Origin: Drosophila miranda
Taxonomy: Eukaryota > Arthropoda > Insecta > Diptera > Drosophilidae
NCBI RefSeq assembly: GCF_003369915.1
Contig: NC_046677.1
Span: 23,640,913-23,704,912 of the forward strand
Length of the DNA stretch: 64,000 nucleotides
Direction of reading: 5' to 3'
Shown: piece after piece, positions 22,570 to 36,640 of the stretch
Numbering within the stretch: the stretch's first letter is position 1
Layout of the letters: each line of letters starts with the position of its first letter
Notes under the pieces: generated by a model
Database searches by the model: none
Told to the model about the DNA's origin: nothing
Seen by the model: the letters and a program-made list of their open reading frames with translations, nothing else
Position numbers and translations under genes: made by a program

Positions 22570-24060
22570 TATCGGATTTTGATCTAAACAAAGAGCCGAG
22601 AGATACTATATTTATTTTTACACTCCCCCCCCCCCCGCCAGACCCCAGACCAGTGAGTCAGTCAGTCAGTCACTCAATCGGGGAACAGATCAAAGATATA
22701 TATTGTCTAATAATTGTTTATTAAACATTAAAAGACTCAAGCAGCCGGCGGTCGTCACAGGGGATTGTCGAGAAAGTGTTCATAAAATTTTATGGAGTTT
22801 TTGCGGTTTTTTTCTCCGCGAGACACCGCCTTGGAACCGCCTTCAGGCCTATAAATACCAAATGGTAGGGAACATATGGCACCAACCACTGGCTGGGCCC
22901 TCCGTAAGCCCTCCGGATCCCGTTTACCATAAATATGTTGATATATCACTGAGCAGGATTAGCTTCCTGTTTGCGTCCATATGGAGATCGCGTATGTTCG
23001 TGGGGATCGGGGGGAATGGAGGGGAGCATTCGGGATTATGTGCCACTTAAGAATGTGGCATACAATATTTATGGAGTGTTAATTTGTAATGGGAACACTT
23101 ATGGGTGTGTTTGTTGTTGAACTTTATGTGTTTCACCAATTGGTTGGGGGTAGAGGGGGATCCCCAGTAGGGATTTCCTTTCTTCTTTTCTTTTTTTTTT
23201 ACTAAAATTCTAATGCCAAACATTTCCAGATGGTCTTCATTTTGCCACTCTTTCAATGCAATATACCAGTATTTTTGTGTAGCATATAAATATTGTCTTT
23301 TCATTAGGGGAAATGCAAATTGTTTGCTTTTTGGCTCACACATTAGTAACGCCCACCAGCTGCGATCTGCCAGGCCATTCCAATCCCTACAGAAATACGG
23401 CTCTATGGCCTACCTGCCCTCTGACTCTTTACCATTTTTAGTTTGTTCATTTTGCGGGCTACCATAGGTTTTTGTTTGTTTTTGGTTTAAAACTTTATAT
23501 AAATAAATACAAAATTATTTTCCATTGCTCCAGGGTTTTCAAATATTTTTCAAAAATACGCAAAGTCAATATTTGCTTATGGCAAAATAATAATAATAAT
23601 AACCTGCCTTGGGAAGGCAGCAAAGGGATTATAGAAGTCCATAGGAAGTATTGTAGTACTTTTTACCGGCTTTATTTGGTCGAAATTAAGTATATGATTC
23701 CCTCTCTTGAGGCCCGGCCTCGTTAGAGAAGTTTGTTCAACAAAAAGCAAGCGGCAAAAAAGAACTGCGGCTGTCAACATTTCGCATAGCCCGTACATAA
23801 TGTCATTATTATCATAAGCGTGCTTTTTTGTGGATACAACAAAAGCAGCAGCAGTGGCAGCAGCAGCAGCGGCGGCAGTGGCAAGTAAGTTTTGTAAAAA
23901 ACAGAAGCACAAGGACCATTCCATGCCCCTTCTCGCTCGCACTCTCTCGCTGGGCGGAAGCAGGCCCAAGTGCCTTCTTTTGTTCTTCGTCACGTACTGC
24001 GGTACTGGTCCCTGCCCCACCCCTTCCCGCCCCCCCCGAAAACTGTAACAAAACCACCTT
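22570..24060. other. Intergenic DNA, no gene seen
   Basis: Holds a C-run (22624-22637), GTCA repeats (about 22655-22670), an AATAAT run (23586-23600), and a GCAGCA-rich segment (about 23843-23885) ending in a good donor, GGCAA|GTAAGT, at 23886. A TATA-like CTATAAATA occurs near 22848 without an associated gene. Confidence 0.4.
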
Positions 24061-24064
24061 AGCC

Positions 24065-24298
24065 ATGGCCATGCGGAACGAGGAGGAGGAGCAGGAACAG
24101 GACCAGGACCAGGAGCAACCTACCGCAGCTTCGAGTTTTTCGCTGGCGCAGAAGAGGAAGCGGAAACAGCCACAGGACACACCAGAACCAGAACCAGCCA
24201 CAGCCACAACAACAGGCTTCATCAAGTGCTGTTCGATCGGTGGAGAGTTTTCTGATGCCCTGCAGGCCCTGCTGCCATGGGGAGTAGATTGGGCTTGA
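24065..24298 (+). CDS. Possible small protein, 77 residues, unidentified
   Basis: ATGGCCATGCGG at 24065 opens 77 codons to a TGA at 24296-24298. The N-terminal half is Glu/Gln/Asp-rich, then comes KRKRK (nuclear-localisation-like), a Pro/Thr linker, and a non-repetitive C-terminus (GFIKCCSIGGEFSDALQALL). A splice acceptor (CACCTTAG) ends at 24062, and the GCAGCA-rich segment upstream ends in a consensus donor at 23886, so a two-exon transcript with an untranslated first exon is plausible. I recognise no family. The repetitive N-terminus lowers confidence. Confidence 0.3.
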   Translation: MAMRNEEEEQEQDQDQEQPTAASSFSLAQKRKRKQPQDTPEPEPATATTTGFIKCCSIGGEFSDALQALLPWGVDWA

Positions 24299-24299
24299 G

Positions 24300-27200
24300 A
24301 GTCCAGTAATATCCCCTCTTGTAGAGTGGATAAACGACCAAAGTTCGACTTAAAGATGATTTAGCTGGGAGGATCTCGAGATTTAAAAAAAATTAAAAAT
24401 TCCTATAAATATTTCATATATTTATCTAGTCTTTCTCTATATGCTGTATCTAATGGGTATCTCCCCTTCGACTCCCCTTCCTCTCCCTTGGGTTTTTTTT
24501 TTGCCTCCTCGAGTTTGTCGCCTTGCGGGTCCAAATTATAAAACAAAAGCTGTAAAATGTATGAAAATGGAAAAACAAACAGTGGAAAGACAACCCCCCT
24601 CAACCCCCTCAACCCACGCAACATTCCTTTACCGTTCCAGCCTCCTTTTGGGGCACCAGCACCACCGCTGTTGTTGCCGCTGCCGCTGCTGCTGCTGCAT
24701 AAATATTGTCAACGACTACAGCAACAACAACAGCAGTAGTCTGGGGCCCCTGGCCAACCCCACCCCTGCCCCCCCCACACAGCTGAGACCATTCTCTGCT
24801 CACGTTTTTTACTTTTGTTGCTAACAATTTTGTGCTCATCTCAGCGAAAAATCTGTTGACGCAATTGTCACGTGCTGCGCTCTTCTCGTCTGTTTCGTGT
24901 CCTGCCAAAAGGATGTGGCACGCTCACTTTTACCTATAGTTTTATCCACACACACACGCTTAAGTATGTGTAGATTGTATATAGAATGTCTTGCCTCGTG
25001 CCACTTTGTCCGTGCCCCTTGTCTTGGTCTCCTCGTTAAGTGCAATGCGGCGGCGTACAAGTGGCGACGGTAATCAGAAAAGGACACTATACCAAGGGGC
25101 CCATATGGGGGTTATGTGTGTGGGGAAATGGGCTGTCTAGAGGGGGGTCTTAAGGGTCTATAATGTGGATATGATAGACTCACAGAAGAGATCATGGAAG
25201 GAAGTTACCGATCGTAGGCTCTATTAAACCTCTACTTCTTTATAGAGTACACACCCCATTGAGGGTCCATCCAGGGTCAATAAACTCTAAGAACACTAAA
25301 TTTTTCATTGAAATTTCCTTGGCAATTTCGTGGTGTTCTTTGTTCGGATAGATTTCCGTCAGTCTTTGATGTGGCCACACGGCAACCACCAAACTAATTA
25401 AAGAAATCTCTTGCTCTATGTTTGGCTTTGAAATGTATGCTTGCCCCTGCCCCCTCCCCACCATCAGGGGGGGGTAAATGGTAGAAAATACTGGGAAGCT
25501 ACCCGCCAGGCTTGCACACGCCCTGCTCTACCTTTTTGCCAATTTCTTGCGATATTCAAACAGGCGCGGAGACACACCCCATCGAAAAACCGAAACCGAA
25601 AGAATAAATATATTTATATTTATACGTATTTGCTGCCATGCGATTCCCTGCCACACAGCATAACGTATTTATGGTGGAGCGATAGTTTTCACATGTTTTG
25701 TTCGAGCATTAATTCCGTTTAAATGATTTCCGCAATCGGAGTGGAGAGAACTCGAATTGGGACTCGAAGGCAAACAGATTTGAGCTTTGCATGTAATCAA
25801 GTGGAAATGAATTTGACCAACACAAGAGGTTTTTATACATAATTTTCTTTTATATAGCCCTGCCCTGCCCCATTAGGTTGATTGTTTCGAACCGCAGCAC
25901 TGCTCCGCTCCGCTCCGGGCCGCTTCAGGGCCACTGAGCCGTGAACAGGATTCTGCAAATAAAACCTCGCAGATGGAAACACACAGAAACTTGAGATTAG
26001 TTGACATCCATATCGTGACTGTGACTGTGACCAAACAACGCGACAGGATCTCCCATCTACTGAAGGCCGTTGTATGGCCACAATTCTGCGTTAGAGATCC
26101 CGGGCTCAATGCCAAAAGTTTTCGATATGTCTACGGTTAACCAGGAGAGGCCAAAATATCCCATTTACTCTGGCCACACATCGCCGGCGTGTAGTCAAGG
26201 CCACGGCCCTGGCCAAGGACACGGCCGCCTCAAGGCAGTGCAACGGCAGCGGCAGCGGCAGCTGAGTTTTTGGCCTGCTTGTTGTCGTCGGGGCTGTCAC
26301 TAGGGCCTCGCACCCACAGCGGGTGCAAGATGTCCTTTTCGGGGCACACACACACACACACACAGATCTATGGCGTACTCGAGCCTCATCATCGCTGGAA
26401 CGGGACACGATGGGAGGCAGAGCATCCTGCCGCGTGCGGATCTCCCCAGCAGCCTCCCTGCCGCTGCGCTGCTGGTGCAAATCGCCGACATTTAACACTA
26501 ACCTTCCGATCTATGGTGCAGGCCTTGCTGCAGGCAGCAGGCAGCAGGCGACACGAAACAGACAACAGAATCTTGATTTCAATTCAAGCAACACCTGAGG
26601 ATGTCCATCCCAGAAACTCTTTTGAGTCCGCACTGAGAGGATGGACGTGCTATAAAGTCGGAGGACAATGAAAGCAGAACCTCCATGTGGACCAAGTTTT
26701 TGTCGCAGTGTATGGAAAACTATTCCTCTGCCTCCAGGATCCAACCCTCGTCCTCCTCCGTCCCTCCCTTTCCCCACAACACGTCGGTATTTACACAATG
26801 ATAACCAAATATTTTCGATGCCAAGACATTTTCCAATTTGAAGCAATGAAAACATACAAGTCGCTGGCGGCCTTTGATGTTGCACGTTCGCCACTCTGCC
26901 ACATGAAATTTGAGTGAGTCAGTCAGGCCTCCCTCAAGTGTATCTGTGTTTCTTTTTCGATCTGTGCGTGTATTCTCTTCTCTTTTTTGTTGTAATTAAC
27001 CGACTTTCAAACACTTCGGCGGCACTGCCTCCTTTTTTTTCCTCTGGGGTACCCGTGATGTGCCACGTCCACGCCTAAACACTTCACTTGCCGCATGTGT
27101 TTCTTCACCATATCTTGCCCCTGCCCCAGCCCCTGTATCGTATTTCCTTCTCTGCAACGGCGCTCCAACGACCAAGACATTAGCTCTGAAGCTAGAGGCT

Positions 27201-30200
27201 GAGGCGCCTCTGGAGCCTGAACGCCTTCGCCTGTTTTTATGTTAATGAGAAAGTGTCACCGATTTGACGTCCATCTGTCGCGTCGTTCCGCCGCGTTCCG
27301 TTCTGCGGTAAAACACCAAACGCATTTTCCATCTTGTCATTATGTCAACGAGGTGTGATCTGACTTCCACTCGTCGTAACCCTGAGGTCTGGGGAGTGAT
27401 CGGGTTATCCCCGAGATGACACACTTTCCAGGCCAGGCGGAAGGAAGTCGTTGGCCACATAATAAGGCCATTACATAGGCATATCCATCAATGATTTATA
27501 GGCAGATATTCCTCCAAAGTTGGTTATAGAGTTACCTAAGAGTTACCTGCCTAAGATATATTCTATAGGCCAAGGTGGTTCCAAATCTTTGAATTAAGGA
27601 ACATCTTAGCTTCAGTTTTCTTCCCATTTTATTGTTACAATATTCCAATTAAATACTATTGTGCTTGGAAGCTGGTTTTATTGTAGATTTATGTATTTTG
27701 GCTTGACTCAAAGTCGAGGTTCTACCGATTCTTCATGGCTCTTTTTCCAAATAACGATAAGGTTCTGGCAAATTATCATATCCTGGAATTTTACCTTAAT
27801 TTTCCCCATTTTTTGTTCTATGCTTCAAAGGTGTTTTCATTCACCTTTAAATGGAAATATTCTACCGACAACTTTTTGGCTTTGGAGCTGTAATGCCCCT
27901 TTTGCCTCTGACCTCTTCTCAATGCGAACAGAAATAGTCCCTAGAATAGTTGGTAGATTAGATTAGATCTCTTGGGATATCAGATATCAATATTTATCCC
28001 AAGTTCTAGATGTGGGAGACTCTTCTTTCTCTCTCTTTACCCTCTCACTCTCTTAATGTCTAAAAGACTTCTAACAATCATCTAATCTGCATTCCATACT
28101 CCATATATGGCCATGGCAATCCCTTATTGGATCATTCTCCTGGCTCACTCACACAAACAACAGACTAACTTAATTTCTGACCGAACCATAAACCGATCAT
28201 CATCGGGGATCCTGCGATCTCATTTGCCAGCTGTTGCAAGATGTTTTCTTCCTTCTGTGTGTGTGTTGTGTGTAGATCCTTTTGACATATCCTGTTGCTG
28301 CATAAATCAAACGCAAAGTCTTGCTCTTTAGCAGCCGTTGTAAAAAGTTAATTGCTGTGTTAACACGTCCAAACCGACACACAAAGGCGGCAACAGCCAC
28401 GGCAACGGCAACGGCAACGGGCCAACGTTCGGCTGCTGCTCATTTCAATAAGGCCAAAAAGGAATCAATTTTTAAGACTATTAAAAGAACGAACGGACCC
28501 AGGCAGCAATCCGCTTATGAGGCCTCCTTCTCTCCCTCTCTTTCCCTCTCCCTCTCTGTCTCTTTCGCCTCAGAAATTCCTTCTTTTCGACTGTTTAATT
28601 GTGTTGTTTTGTATTTGAATCGGAATCGTTTGTTGTTGGCTTAAGATCAGGCAGGGATGGCCGCTGTTGGATGCCGCCTCAACATTTTGCACGCGCTGCG
28701 ATCATTTGTGGTGATTATTTGATTCCCAGCCCTGCGATCGCTTCGGTTCGGTTCTGATCCTTTGATTGCGTGTGCAGGATCAAGGATCGCCGTCGCATAA
28801 ATCAAGGACTCCCGCTGAGGAGCAACGTGCACCAATGCTCAATGTTCAATGTTCGGAGTCATCATCGAGGCGTTGCCTGTTTCTTAAAGAAAGAATGGCC
28901 TCTGATGAAACAAAAAAATAATTGAGACATTTGCTGGCTTGGCGGCTGCTTTCTAGTTCTGTCCGCAATGACAATGTGATAAAATGTGTCCCGCCACAAA
29001 GGCATCAAAGTCGGTCGGTCGGGTCGAGCCATGTCCTTTTTCCTCCTGGCCGAGCGGCTGCTGCTTGCATTTTTCAGGTGACATTTTGGTTACAGCTCTA
29101 TTTCCACCTTTCGGCACGTTGACAACAATACGCGTCGGTGGCTTCTTTTGGTCTGGTCTGGTCTGGACCCCCACCCCATGCTTCTCTAGCTCCTGCTCCT
29201 GCTCCTGCTCCATAGATCCTTTGGTGCGGCGGTTGTCATCTTTGCCGACGCCTGGATAATGTTGTCATTTGTTGTTGTTTGCACAAATCACAAGATTAGA
29301 CGAAAATCACGACGATCCTGAGGGAGATGGAGCTACCTAATAGATCTCTCCCCTTCGGCATCGAATCGGATTCGATTTTATGTCACATTTGGCACACAAT
29401 CGGTGCTAATGGGTTTTCGGGGAACCCACTGTAATCGATATGGGCAGATCAGTTAAGAGATCACACGATAATGCGTTAAGGATTGGAAGAAAGAAAAGTC
29501 TCCTACAGAGGTGCGATCAGCCTTTGGAACAACATTTTGACAATGAGATGGGGCCTATGGAGAGATTCCTGCTAGATGATTGTGATATGGAGGGAACCTG
29601 ATACTAGAATTGGTATAAAATGCAAGGAATAAACGTATATCTCTTGATAAGTGTGGAGAAATGCCACGAAACACTTGAAAACATATAAAAATTGATTAAA
29701 AATTAAAATAATTCCCTCATTAATTGTTCCAATATTCACCCTTAATCTTCTTCTTAAGATCAGAACACCCCCTCATGCTCCACTCCCTCTCCCATGATCC
29801 CAACATAATTTGAGCTGTCAGAACGAGCGCATTCCCCCATTAAGATCCCCCTCTCCACCCAAAAACCTCTTCTTCTCAGGCGTTTATTTGTTTTCCATAT
29901 GTGTTCATGTTTCTCTCGAGTATCGTCTCTGACAGCAGCTGTGAGCCGCAGAAGAACCTCCTTTTTGACAAGTTTACGGCCAAGAAGCACATTAGTGACA
30001 GATCGTAAAACGCTCAGGATCTCCAAAGACAACCCTAGAGCCGTACTAGAGTCGTTTCCCCACAGCGTTGCCCGACAACACCCACTGTAACGAGGCCTCT
30101 AACCGATCGGTTCCACATAAAAAGTATTTCGCATCCTTCGGCAGGGACCGAGTGAGACTTATTGATTAAGTTGTCTGTGCGGTTGCGCCATGTGCCAGAC

Positions 30201-33200
30201 AGGATGCAAGGATACAGATATCCCATAGAATCCCATGATCGAATTATAAAGGCAACTGGTTGCCAGTCCCGATCCCGATCCTCGTCCTCGTTCTTCTCGT
30301 TTTCCCTTTCCCAGCAGCTTGCTAGAACTAAATTGATTCGTCACGCAGATTTCGATACATTAAATGCAATCATTTGACAACAGGACGAAAATATTTTCAT
30401 CCATTGTGTCCTAACAATATGCACCAACAACACAGGCACACACACGCACTCACGCACACAACGAGTCAGGCATCTGTATCTGTGTATCTGTGTATCTTTT
30501 GCAGGTTTCCATGCTGCTGGACTCCCCCCCAAAGCGTAGCAAATCCGTGATGAGGATGCTCTATACAGGACATCTCAGGGGTTTTGGCTCCGCTGACTCT
30601 TCATCTCTATTCGTCGCTCTCTCCCTCTCTCCCTCTCTCTGGGCGTGTGAAATCGTGGAACAACGCCTGGGAGCTGGCGATAATTGCTCGTTAGTAGCAG
30701 CACCATGTCCATCCATGTCCATGTCCATCCATGTTCCTCTCCCACTATCGTGAGACGTCTCTCTTTGTGTGTGTCAGGATTGGGATCGGGATAGGACTCG
30801 GTGGCAACTGTACCACATTCGAAAGGGTGGGTTCTTATGATCTGAATAGAATAATATTTATATTCGTTTGTATTTTCGGAACAAATATAGTTTTTATTCG
30901 AATGAAATTGATGAAATATAGAGGCTTTAATAGTCCATAGAAACCACCAGCTAAAATATAGCTTGATGGCAAGGCTCTAGAGCATATTTCAGAGTTCTTG
31001 ATATGATATTTGCTATGATAAAAGCTGCTACTAGAAGCCTAGAGGCCCCAGACGGAGCAACAATAGAGTCTGCCTGCACAGGAGTCGCCCAAAGCGAGCG
31101 TTCAGCTATTCCATAAGTTGTCCCAGCCACCGAAGGGCCATCCACCAAATATCATCTGAATTCTGTGGCCTATAAATGTAAATGTTTAGAGGCCACATTG
31201 GTCGGTTCATGGAGCGTCTTACTCCTCGCAAAGATAGGTGGATTCTACCCCAGTACATCCCCCAGATCCCCAGGGTGCCATTTTCTCGAGGTCTATAGCT
31301 TTTTTTTCCCTATACGGCTGTCATTCGGTTGTTCTTTCCTCACAATAGTCTGTTAAAGACCTACCTGTGGGGGTAGCCATAAACTTGCAAGTTTTCGGCG
31401 GCTACCTGTGCAGATCCGACAGCCGTAAAAGTGAAGCGAGAGATCATAAAGGCAATATGGACTCAAATCCGGTCGGGATCGAGCTACCTAAGAAGTTAAG
31501 AAGCGGGATTCATTCAAAATCTAGGATTGTGACAAGATTTATCAATAAACTGAGATTTACAGAAAATACAGAGGGAAAGTACCCAAAGAGAGGGCCCAGA
31601 GAGAGAGAGAGAGAGCCCTGATTAGTGCCAGATTAAAGCGTTTCGCAGCAATGCCCGCACTGGATGCATAAAAAATCAATAGATAGATAGATAGATCGAT
31701 CATGGGCATTGTTTGGCCATAAAATGCGAAACGAGCCAGAGGTTCGTATCCTGTCGACAGGACGGGCCCAGGGGACAATGGCCGAAAGGCAAAGTGCGAG
31801 GCGAGAAGAAGGACGACTCGCAGAGCGCGACAAATGCCGATGTCCTGCTGGTGTCCAGCCTCGGGTCTTCGGATCTTCGGGTCTCCCTGTTGACAGGGAC
31901 CATCCTCAGAGAAATATCGCACATTACGATCAATTATGAGACTCAATGCTGTCCAGCAGTGGAACGAAATGGGCGAAAGTTTTCGGTTTTCCAAAGTTGG
32001 AGAGCAGGCGGCGAAAGGAGGAGATCTTGTGGCGTTAATTGGAAATTACATGGACATTGTCTGTGGCCACGGTGTCCACGGTGTCTACTTGGAATTCGCT
32101 TATGCCATTCCTATAGTTTTCAATAGTCAAGCGTGAAGCTCTGCTCGGTTTCGCCTAAGTGTGGTTTTGGCAATGAAACCATAATGTCAGCCAGCGTGGA
32201 GTCCTTGTCCTGATCACCCAATCAGCGACCACATGCTCTACGTCTGCCACCATCGTCAATGTGTGTGTCCAGGAACCAACCATCGGACATCGGACATCGG
32301 ATGACTGGATTTCACAAATCAATTAGTTTTGTCGCGGCTGTCAAAATTATGCACTCACCAGGGAAAAGTCAGGCTCAGAGTCGGACTCAGAGTCAAGCCT
32401 ATGCGGCGGTAAACCCCCTTTCATCCAACTTGCAAAAAAAAAAAAGAACGAGGCGTCGCCACGTTATGGAGAGAAATCCAACTCAATTAGTGAGGAAAGG
32501 AGAAAGGGAAGCCGCCGCCGCCGCACCGAAAATTGAGGCGTTCAAATCTCCATTTATCCCTCCGCTTAGAAAGAAAGAAAAACGAAAGAATAGATCCGAG
32601 TAACTGAACCTGCCGCCGTAACCATTGTTGGCCCCTGGCCGCCGCCTACTTTTTACCATCTCTCCCTCGGACCTGCTCGTCTCCTCTTTCAAGTCTGCCG
32701 CACCACTGAGTGCATCATTATCATCGGCAATTGGACTACTGCGTCAAAAGTGCGCTGCCTCCATTGTTTTGTTCAGCGCAAAAAAAAAAAAGAGAAAAAA
32801 GAAGAAAAATACAAGTAAGAAGTAAAATTAATAGACAGTCATTTGGAACATGTGCTGCTGCTGCTGTTGTTGCTGCTTTGATTGTTTTGTCAAGTTGTCT
32901 AAGATATCAAAAGCATATTGCCGCCGACAAGTAATGTCTCTGCCTGTCCCGCTCCCCCTCACATCTCCATCTATCCATGATAGCCCACAGCGCTGACGTC
33001 TTCATTGTCTGTACTTGACTTTCGCCCAATTTATAGCATGGGATGTACATATTTGTTCAATTGTTCTAACAAAACATGCCATAAAAACATAAAACACTGT
33101 CGAAACAAAAACCACTTGTACTTCCTTGTTATTGTAGTCCGATCGAGGCCCATTCCACGCACAAATCCCATCGAATTCGGTAGTCTAGTGCCCGAGACGC

Positions 33201-34540
33201 TTCGTTTGATCTGCACTCATTCAAAGGACACATTTTGTGACTTGCCACATGAGTTGCATGTGGCAGCGATTCGCTTGAGTTCACTTCACCACAAAAATTG
33301 TCAACGCTGCCTTGATATATGCAATTTTTTGAAAGCAGAAGTATACCAAAATATCTATCTAAAATGCTATCCAACAGTTTTCATATTACAAGAAATTTAC
33401 GGGTTAAAAATCGCAAAAAATTAACTATTTTTAATATATTTTTAACCGACTTTTAACATAGAAAAAGTCAAAAGATAATCTGTAATGAATATTGGGACTT
33501 GGCCCCATAAATGATCTAAAATGTCGTCTTAGATCTCTTAAAAGAAGGGAATAATTAGAGAAAACTTTTTGAAAATTCAAAATAATTTTTTAAATTTTTT
33601 TCTGTTATATTTCCTAGGTCTAATAGATATTTATACCTAGAAAACAGGCATATCTTCAATCATTAATCCTCCCCGTATCTCCTATGTCCCTATCCCTGTC
33701 TATCTTTGCTTTCCCTTCCACTTTTCCCTCAACACAGCCTCCCCTGTGATCCCAGCCTTCATTTAACTCCCAAATAAAGTCTGCCAAACATAACTTAACT
33801 TATTTAAACCAATTTTCAACAACTGCCCAAAAGCCTGAGCACAAATATTTGCTACTCTCTCGAGAGCTACTCGAACGGATGGCGGGAGAACGGCCGGCCA
33901 GAACTAATTCGGAGATCTGTCGCGAAACTAGAACAAATCCCGTTGATTTAAGGGTTAACCCTTCAGCAGAGGACGGGGATGGATGGGATTACCTGGCAGC
34001 AGACCAAGCGCTTGAGCTCCATTGAGCTGTTGAAAATCGTGCCGTAAGCCAAGCCAAGGGATCTGCCTCAAGTAATCCAGGACCAGAGGACCCTTGAACT
34101 AGTTTCGGGCGGGATTAGGTGGAATCTTAAGGTCTCTTAAAACTAATTCCACGAAATTCAAAGCCCGGCAAATGATACGATTCGATTCGATTCGATTCAC
34201 GATTAAAGTGGCGACTCCCTATCGAAAATTGTTGGCTCAATTAATGGTCAAAACAGGGGGCGCGAAAGAGACGGCTGCCAACCCCATTCCGGCTGTTTGG
34301 ATTGGATGTAATGGATATTTTGACGCCGAAGCAGCAAAAGACTGCAAATAAACATCCACACAACATCCAAAACATCCAAAACAAAAGCAAACCGAACAGA
34401 GAGAGCGATGTGGAACCTGTGGAACAAAATGGTTGAGCGTCGAGCGAATGGAGGGCGGAGCCTTCCGTCTACCTAAGCGGCAAGAGAGAGAGAGCGCGCC
34501 TTGCCTCTGTGTGCGTGTGCGCTCTCTCAGGCCTCTTTTG
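24300..34540. promoter_or_regulatory. Non-coding region upstream of slp1, presumed enhancers
   Basis: About 10 kb with no convincing gene. In D. melanogaster the distal and proximal early stripe elements of slp1 lie several kb upstream of that gene, so the equivalents should fall here; I cannot place them by eye. Simple tracts: (CA)n at about 26344-26363, CT runs at about 28528-28556 and 30620-30640, GA runs at about 31598-31614, (GATA)n at about 31678-31694, and (ATTCG)n at about 34179-34197. ORFs of 60-145 codons here lack conserved features. Confidence 0.45.
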
Positions 34541-34575
34541 TAGACTTCCCTTCGAGCGGCGACGAGGGGTTGGAC

Positions 34576-34611
34576 TATAAATAGCGCTTGCCCGAGCTGT
34601 AGAGAATCAGT
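34576..34611 (+). promoter_or_regulatory. slp1: slp1 core promoter: TATA box and initiator
   Basis: TATAAATA at 34576-34583 is followed by an initiator-like TCAGT at 34607-34611. Transcription from the A at 34609 would start about 33 bases after the first T of the TATA box, the expected spacing. GAGAGAGAG tracts just upstream (about 34482-34495) could bind GAGA factor, which fits a paused developmental promoter. The predicted 5' UTR is about 108 nt. Confidence 0.8.
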
Positions 34612-34716
34612 ATTGCCCACAGCTTGCAACGTGCCACAACCACAACTCGAACAGAGCAATCCGTTAGTGTGTGTCCAAAGAAACCAAAGAAAGAAAAACT
34701 ATAGTCTGTAAATCGC

Positions 34717-35766
34717 ATGAAAATGGTGAAAAGTGTCTGCGAAATGGAGTTCAAGAGCAACTTCTCCATCGACGCCATTCTGGCCAAGAAACCCACAAAC
34801 AAAACCGCAACATCGGCGCCGATCATCAAGCATGAGCCCATGCCCCTGCCACATCACCATCACCAACACCAACACCATCATCAGCAGCAGTATGTGCATC
34901 CGTATGGCAACTCCGATGGCGAGCTGTCGGCTTCGGAGGATTTCGACAGCCCCTCGCGCACCAGCACACCCATGAGCAGTGCCGCCGAGTCGCTGTCCTC
35001 GCAGAACAACGACAAGCTGGACGTGGAGTTCGACGACGAGGAGGACCAGCTGGAGGAGGAGGAGAGCGAGGGCGAGGGCAACCCCAGCAAGAAGCAGAAG
35101 ATGAGCGGCTGCAGCAGCGACACCAAGAAGCCGCCGTACAGCTACAACGCCCTGATCATGATGGCCATCCAGGACAGCCCCGAGCAGCGCCTGACCCTCA
35201 ACGGGATCTACCAGTACCTGATCAACCGCTTCCCCTACTTCAAGGCCAACAAGCGGGGCTGGCAGAACTCCATCCGCCACAACCTGAGCCTCAACAAGTG
35301 CTTCACCAAGATCCCGCGCAGCTACGACGACCCCGGCAAGGGCAACTACTGGATCCTGGACCCCTCTGCCGAGGAGGTCTTCATCGGCGAGACCACCGGC
35401 AAGCTGCGCCGCAAGAATCCCGGTGCCAGTCGCACCCGCCTCGCCGCCTACCGCCAGGCCATCTTCTCGCCCATGATGCCCAGTGGCTATGGTGCCCCCG
35501 CGCCCGGCTACGGCTACCCAGGCGTGCCCTTTGCCGGCGCTGCTGCCGCCGCCGCCGCTGCCGCTGCGGCGCTCTACCAGCGCATGAATCCCGCCGCCTA
35601 CCAGGCGGCCCTGCACCAGCAGATGCAGTACCAGGCTGCTGCCGCTGCCGCCCCGCCCAGCCATCAGCAGTCGCCGCATCCCGCCCAGCTGCAGGGCTAT
35701 GCTCCGCACATGAGCGCCGAGCTCTTCCAGCGGATGCAGTTCTTCGGCAAGTTCCCCGCCAGCTAA
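34717..35766 (+). CDS. slp1: Sloppy paired 1, forkhead (FoxG-type) transcription factor
   Basis: Intronless, 349 residues from the ATG at 34717 (a second in-frame ATG at 34723 has the better AAAATGG context and may be the true start). An N-terminal eh1 motif (NFSIDAIL, about residues 15-22) recruits the Groucho co-repressor. A His-rich stretch and an acidic block follow. The forkhead domain (about 137-237) has [14 protein letters not shown], the recognition helix region [13 protein letters not shown], and [10 protein letters not shown]. The C-terminus is Ala/Tyr/Gln-rich. This nuclear repressor sets head and parasegment boundaries in the embryo and acts with slp2, 12 kb downstream. Assignment as slp1 rather than slp2 rests on order, the shorter length and the compact TATA promoter. 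Confidence 0.93.
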   Translation: MKMVKSVCEMEFKSNFSIDAILAKKPTNKTATSAPIIKHEPMPLPHHHHQHQHHHQQQYVHPYGNSDGELSASEDFDSPSRTSTPMSSAAESLSSQNNDKLDVEFDDEEDQLEEEESEGEGNPSKKQKMSGCSSDTKKPPYSYNALIMMAIQDSPEQRLTLNGIYQYLINRFPYFKANKRGWQNSIRHNLSLNKCFTKIPRSYDDPGKGNYWILDPSAEEVFIGETTGKLRRKNPGASRTRLAAYRQAIFSPMMPSGYGAPAPGYGYPGVPFAGAAAAAAAAAAALYQRMNPAAYQAALHQQMQYQAAAAAAPPSHQQSPHPAQLQGYAPHMSAELFQRMQFFGKFPAS

Positions 35767-36140
35767 GGAGTGCCTCCGAGGCTGCAACGCCCAGCGCTTT
35801 GGATCCACGGGACAAGGCTTTGCCAAGCCACCGCCGTCACGCAGTGGGGACTGGGGTATGTGGCAGTGCTACCTGCCTGCCTGCCTGCCACCTTCCCCGC
35901 ATCCTATGACGTCTAAATGCTGCATTTAGCAAATTCTTTCGGCCATTTCATAAACATTTGGTCTTCAGCGGGCCCCCATTGTCGGCCTGGAAAGTCGACA
36001 AAAAGAAAACCCCAGGAAAAAGGACCGCTTTGGTGAGGGCCCCGCCCTCTGGTGCCGAATGGGGGCCGAAAAATATATACCTATACAGCATATATCAAAA
36101 AAGTTTAAAAAAATAAATAAAAAATTTTAAAAGAAAAATC
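35767..36140 (+). other. slp1: slp1 3' UTR
   Basis: The first 300 bases are GC-rich and then turn A-rich; AATAAA occurs at 36112-36117, so the transcript probably ends near 36130. Confidence 0.6.
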
Positions 36141-36636
36141 CCATCTTTTTTCCTTGGTTTTTGGTCAATTTTTTCAGAGAAATATACCTCAAAAACAAGA
36201 TTGAAATGTCTTAATATTTTGATGATGATTATTCACCTTTTTTTGTGCCGTACATCTGCTGTCCAACTCCGTTCGTTTCACATTTATTCAGCTTCCTCTA
36301 GCTTGTGTTTCCTTTCATCCTGATGACTTAATTAGTTGTTTGCAGAGCCAGCGGCAAACATGAAAATGATTCCCGAAAAAAAGGCAGAAAACGAGGGAGT
36401 AGGAGCCAGAGCCGGAGCCAGAGCCGGAGTCGGACGCACAAAATGAGCCATCACCCATTGACTTAACCCCCAGTGGCCGCAGTGTGTTGTTGTCTCAATT
36501 TTGTTTGGGTCTTTACATGCCCAGTGACAACTCCAGCTGTGAGAGATGTGTGCCGAGCACCGCAGGTAAGATCCCATGCCAGATATGGGGTCCAGCCAGG
36601 CCATTGTCTACTAGTTCTGGACAGAGAGCACAGCAC

Positions 36637-36640
<4 letters not shown>

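Noticed and set aside
31713..32136. Overlapping ORFs of 66-137 codons
   Set aside because: They overlap on both strands with no conserved motif, splice sites or poly(A) signal; they fit chance.
34175..34200. Possible tRNA B-box in the GATTCGATTCG run
   Set aside because: It is a simple ATTCG repeat with no A-box or cloverleaf; I found no tRNA or rRNA gene in the window.
34699..35826. 375-codon minus-strand ORF
   Set aside because: A shadow of slp1: the GC-rich codon bias of the forkhead gene keeps the opposite strand open.
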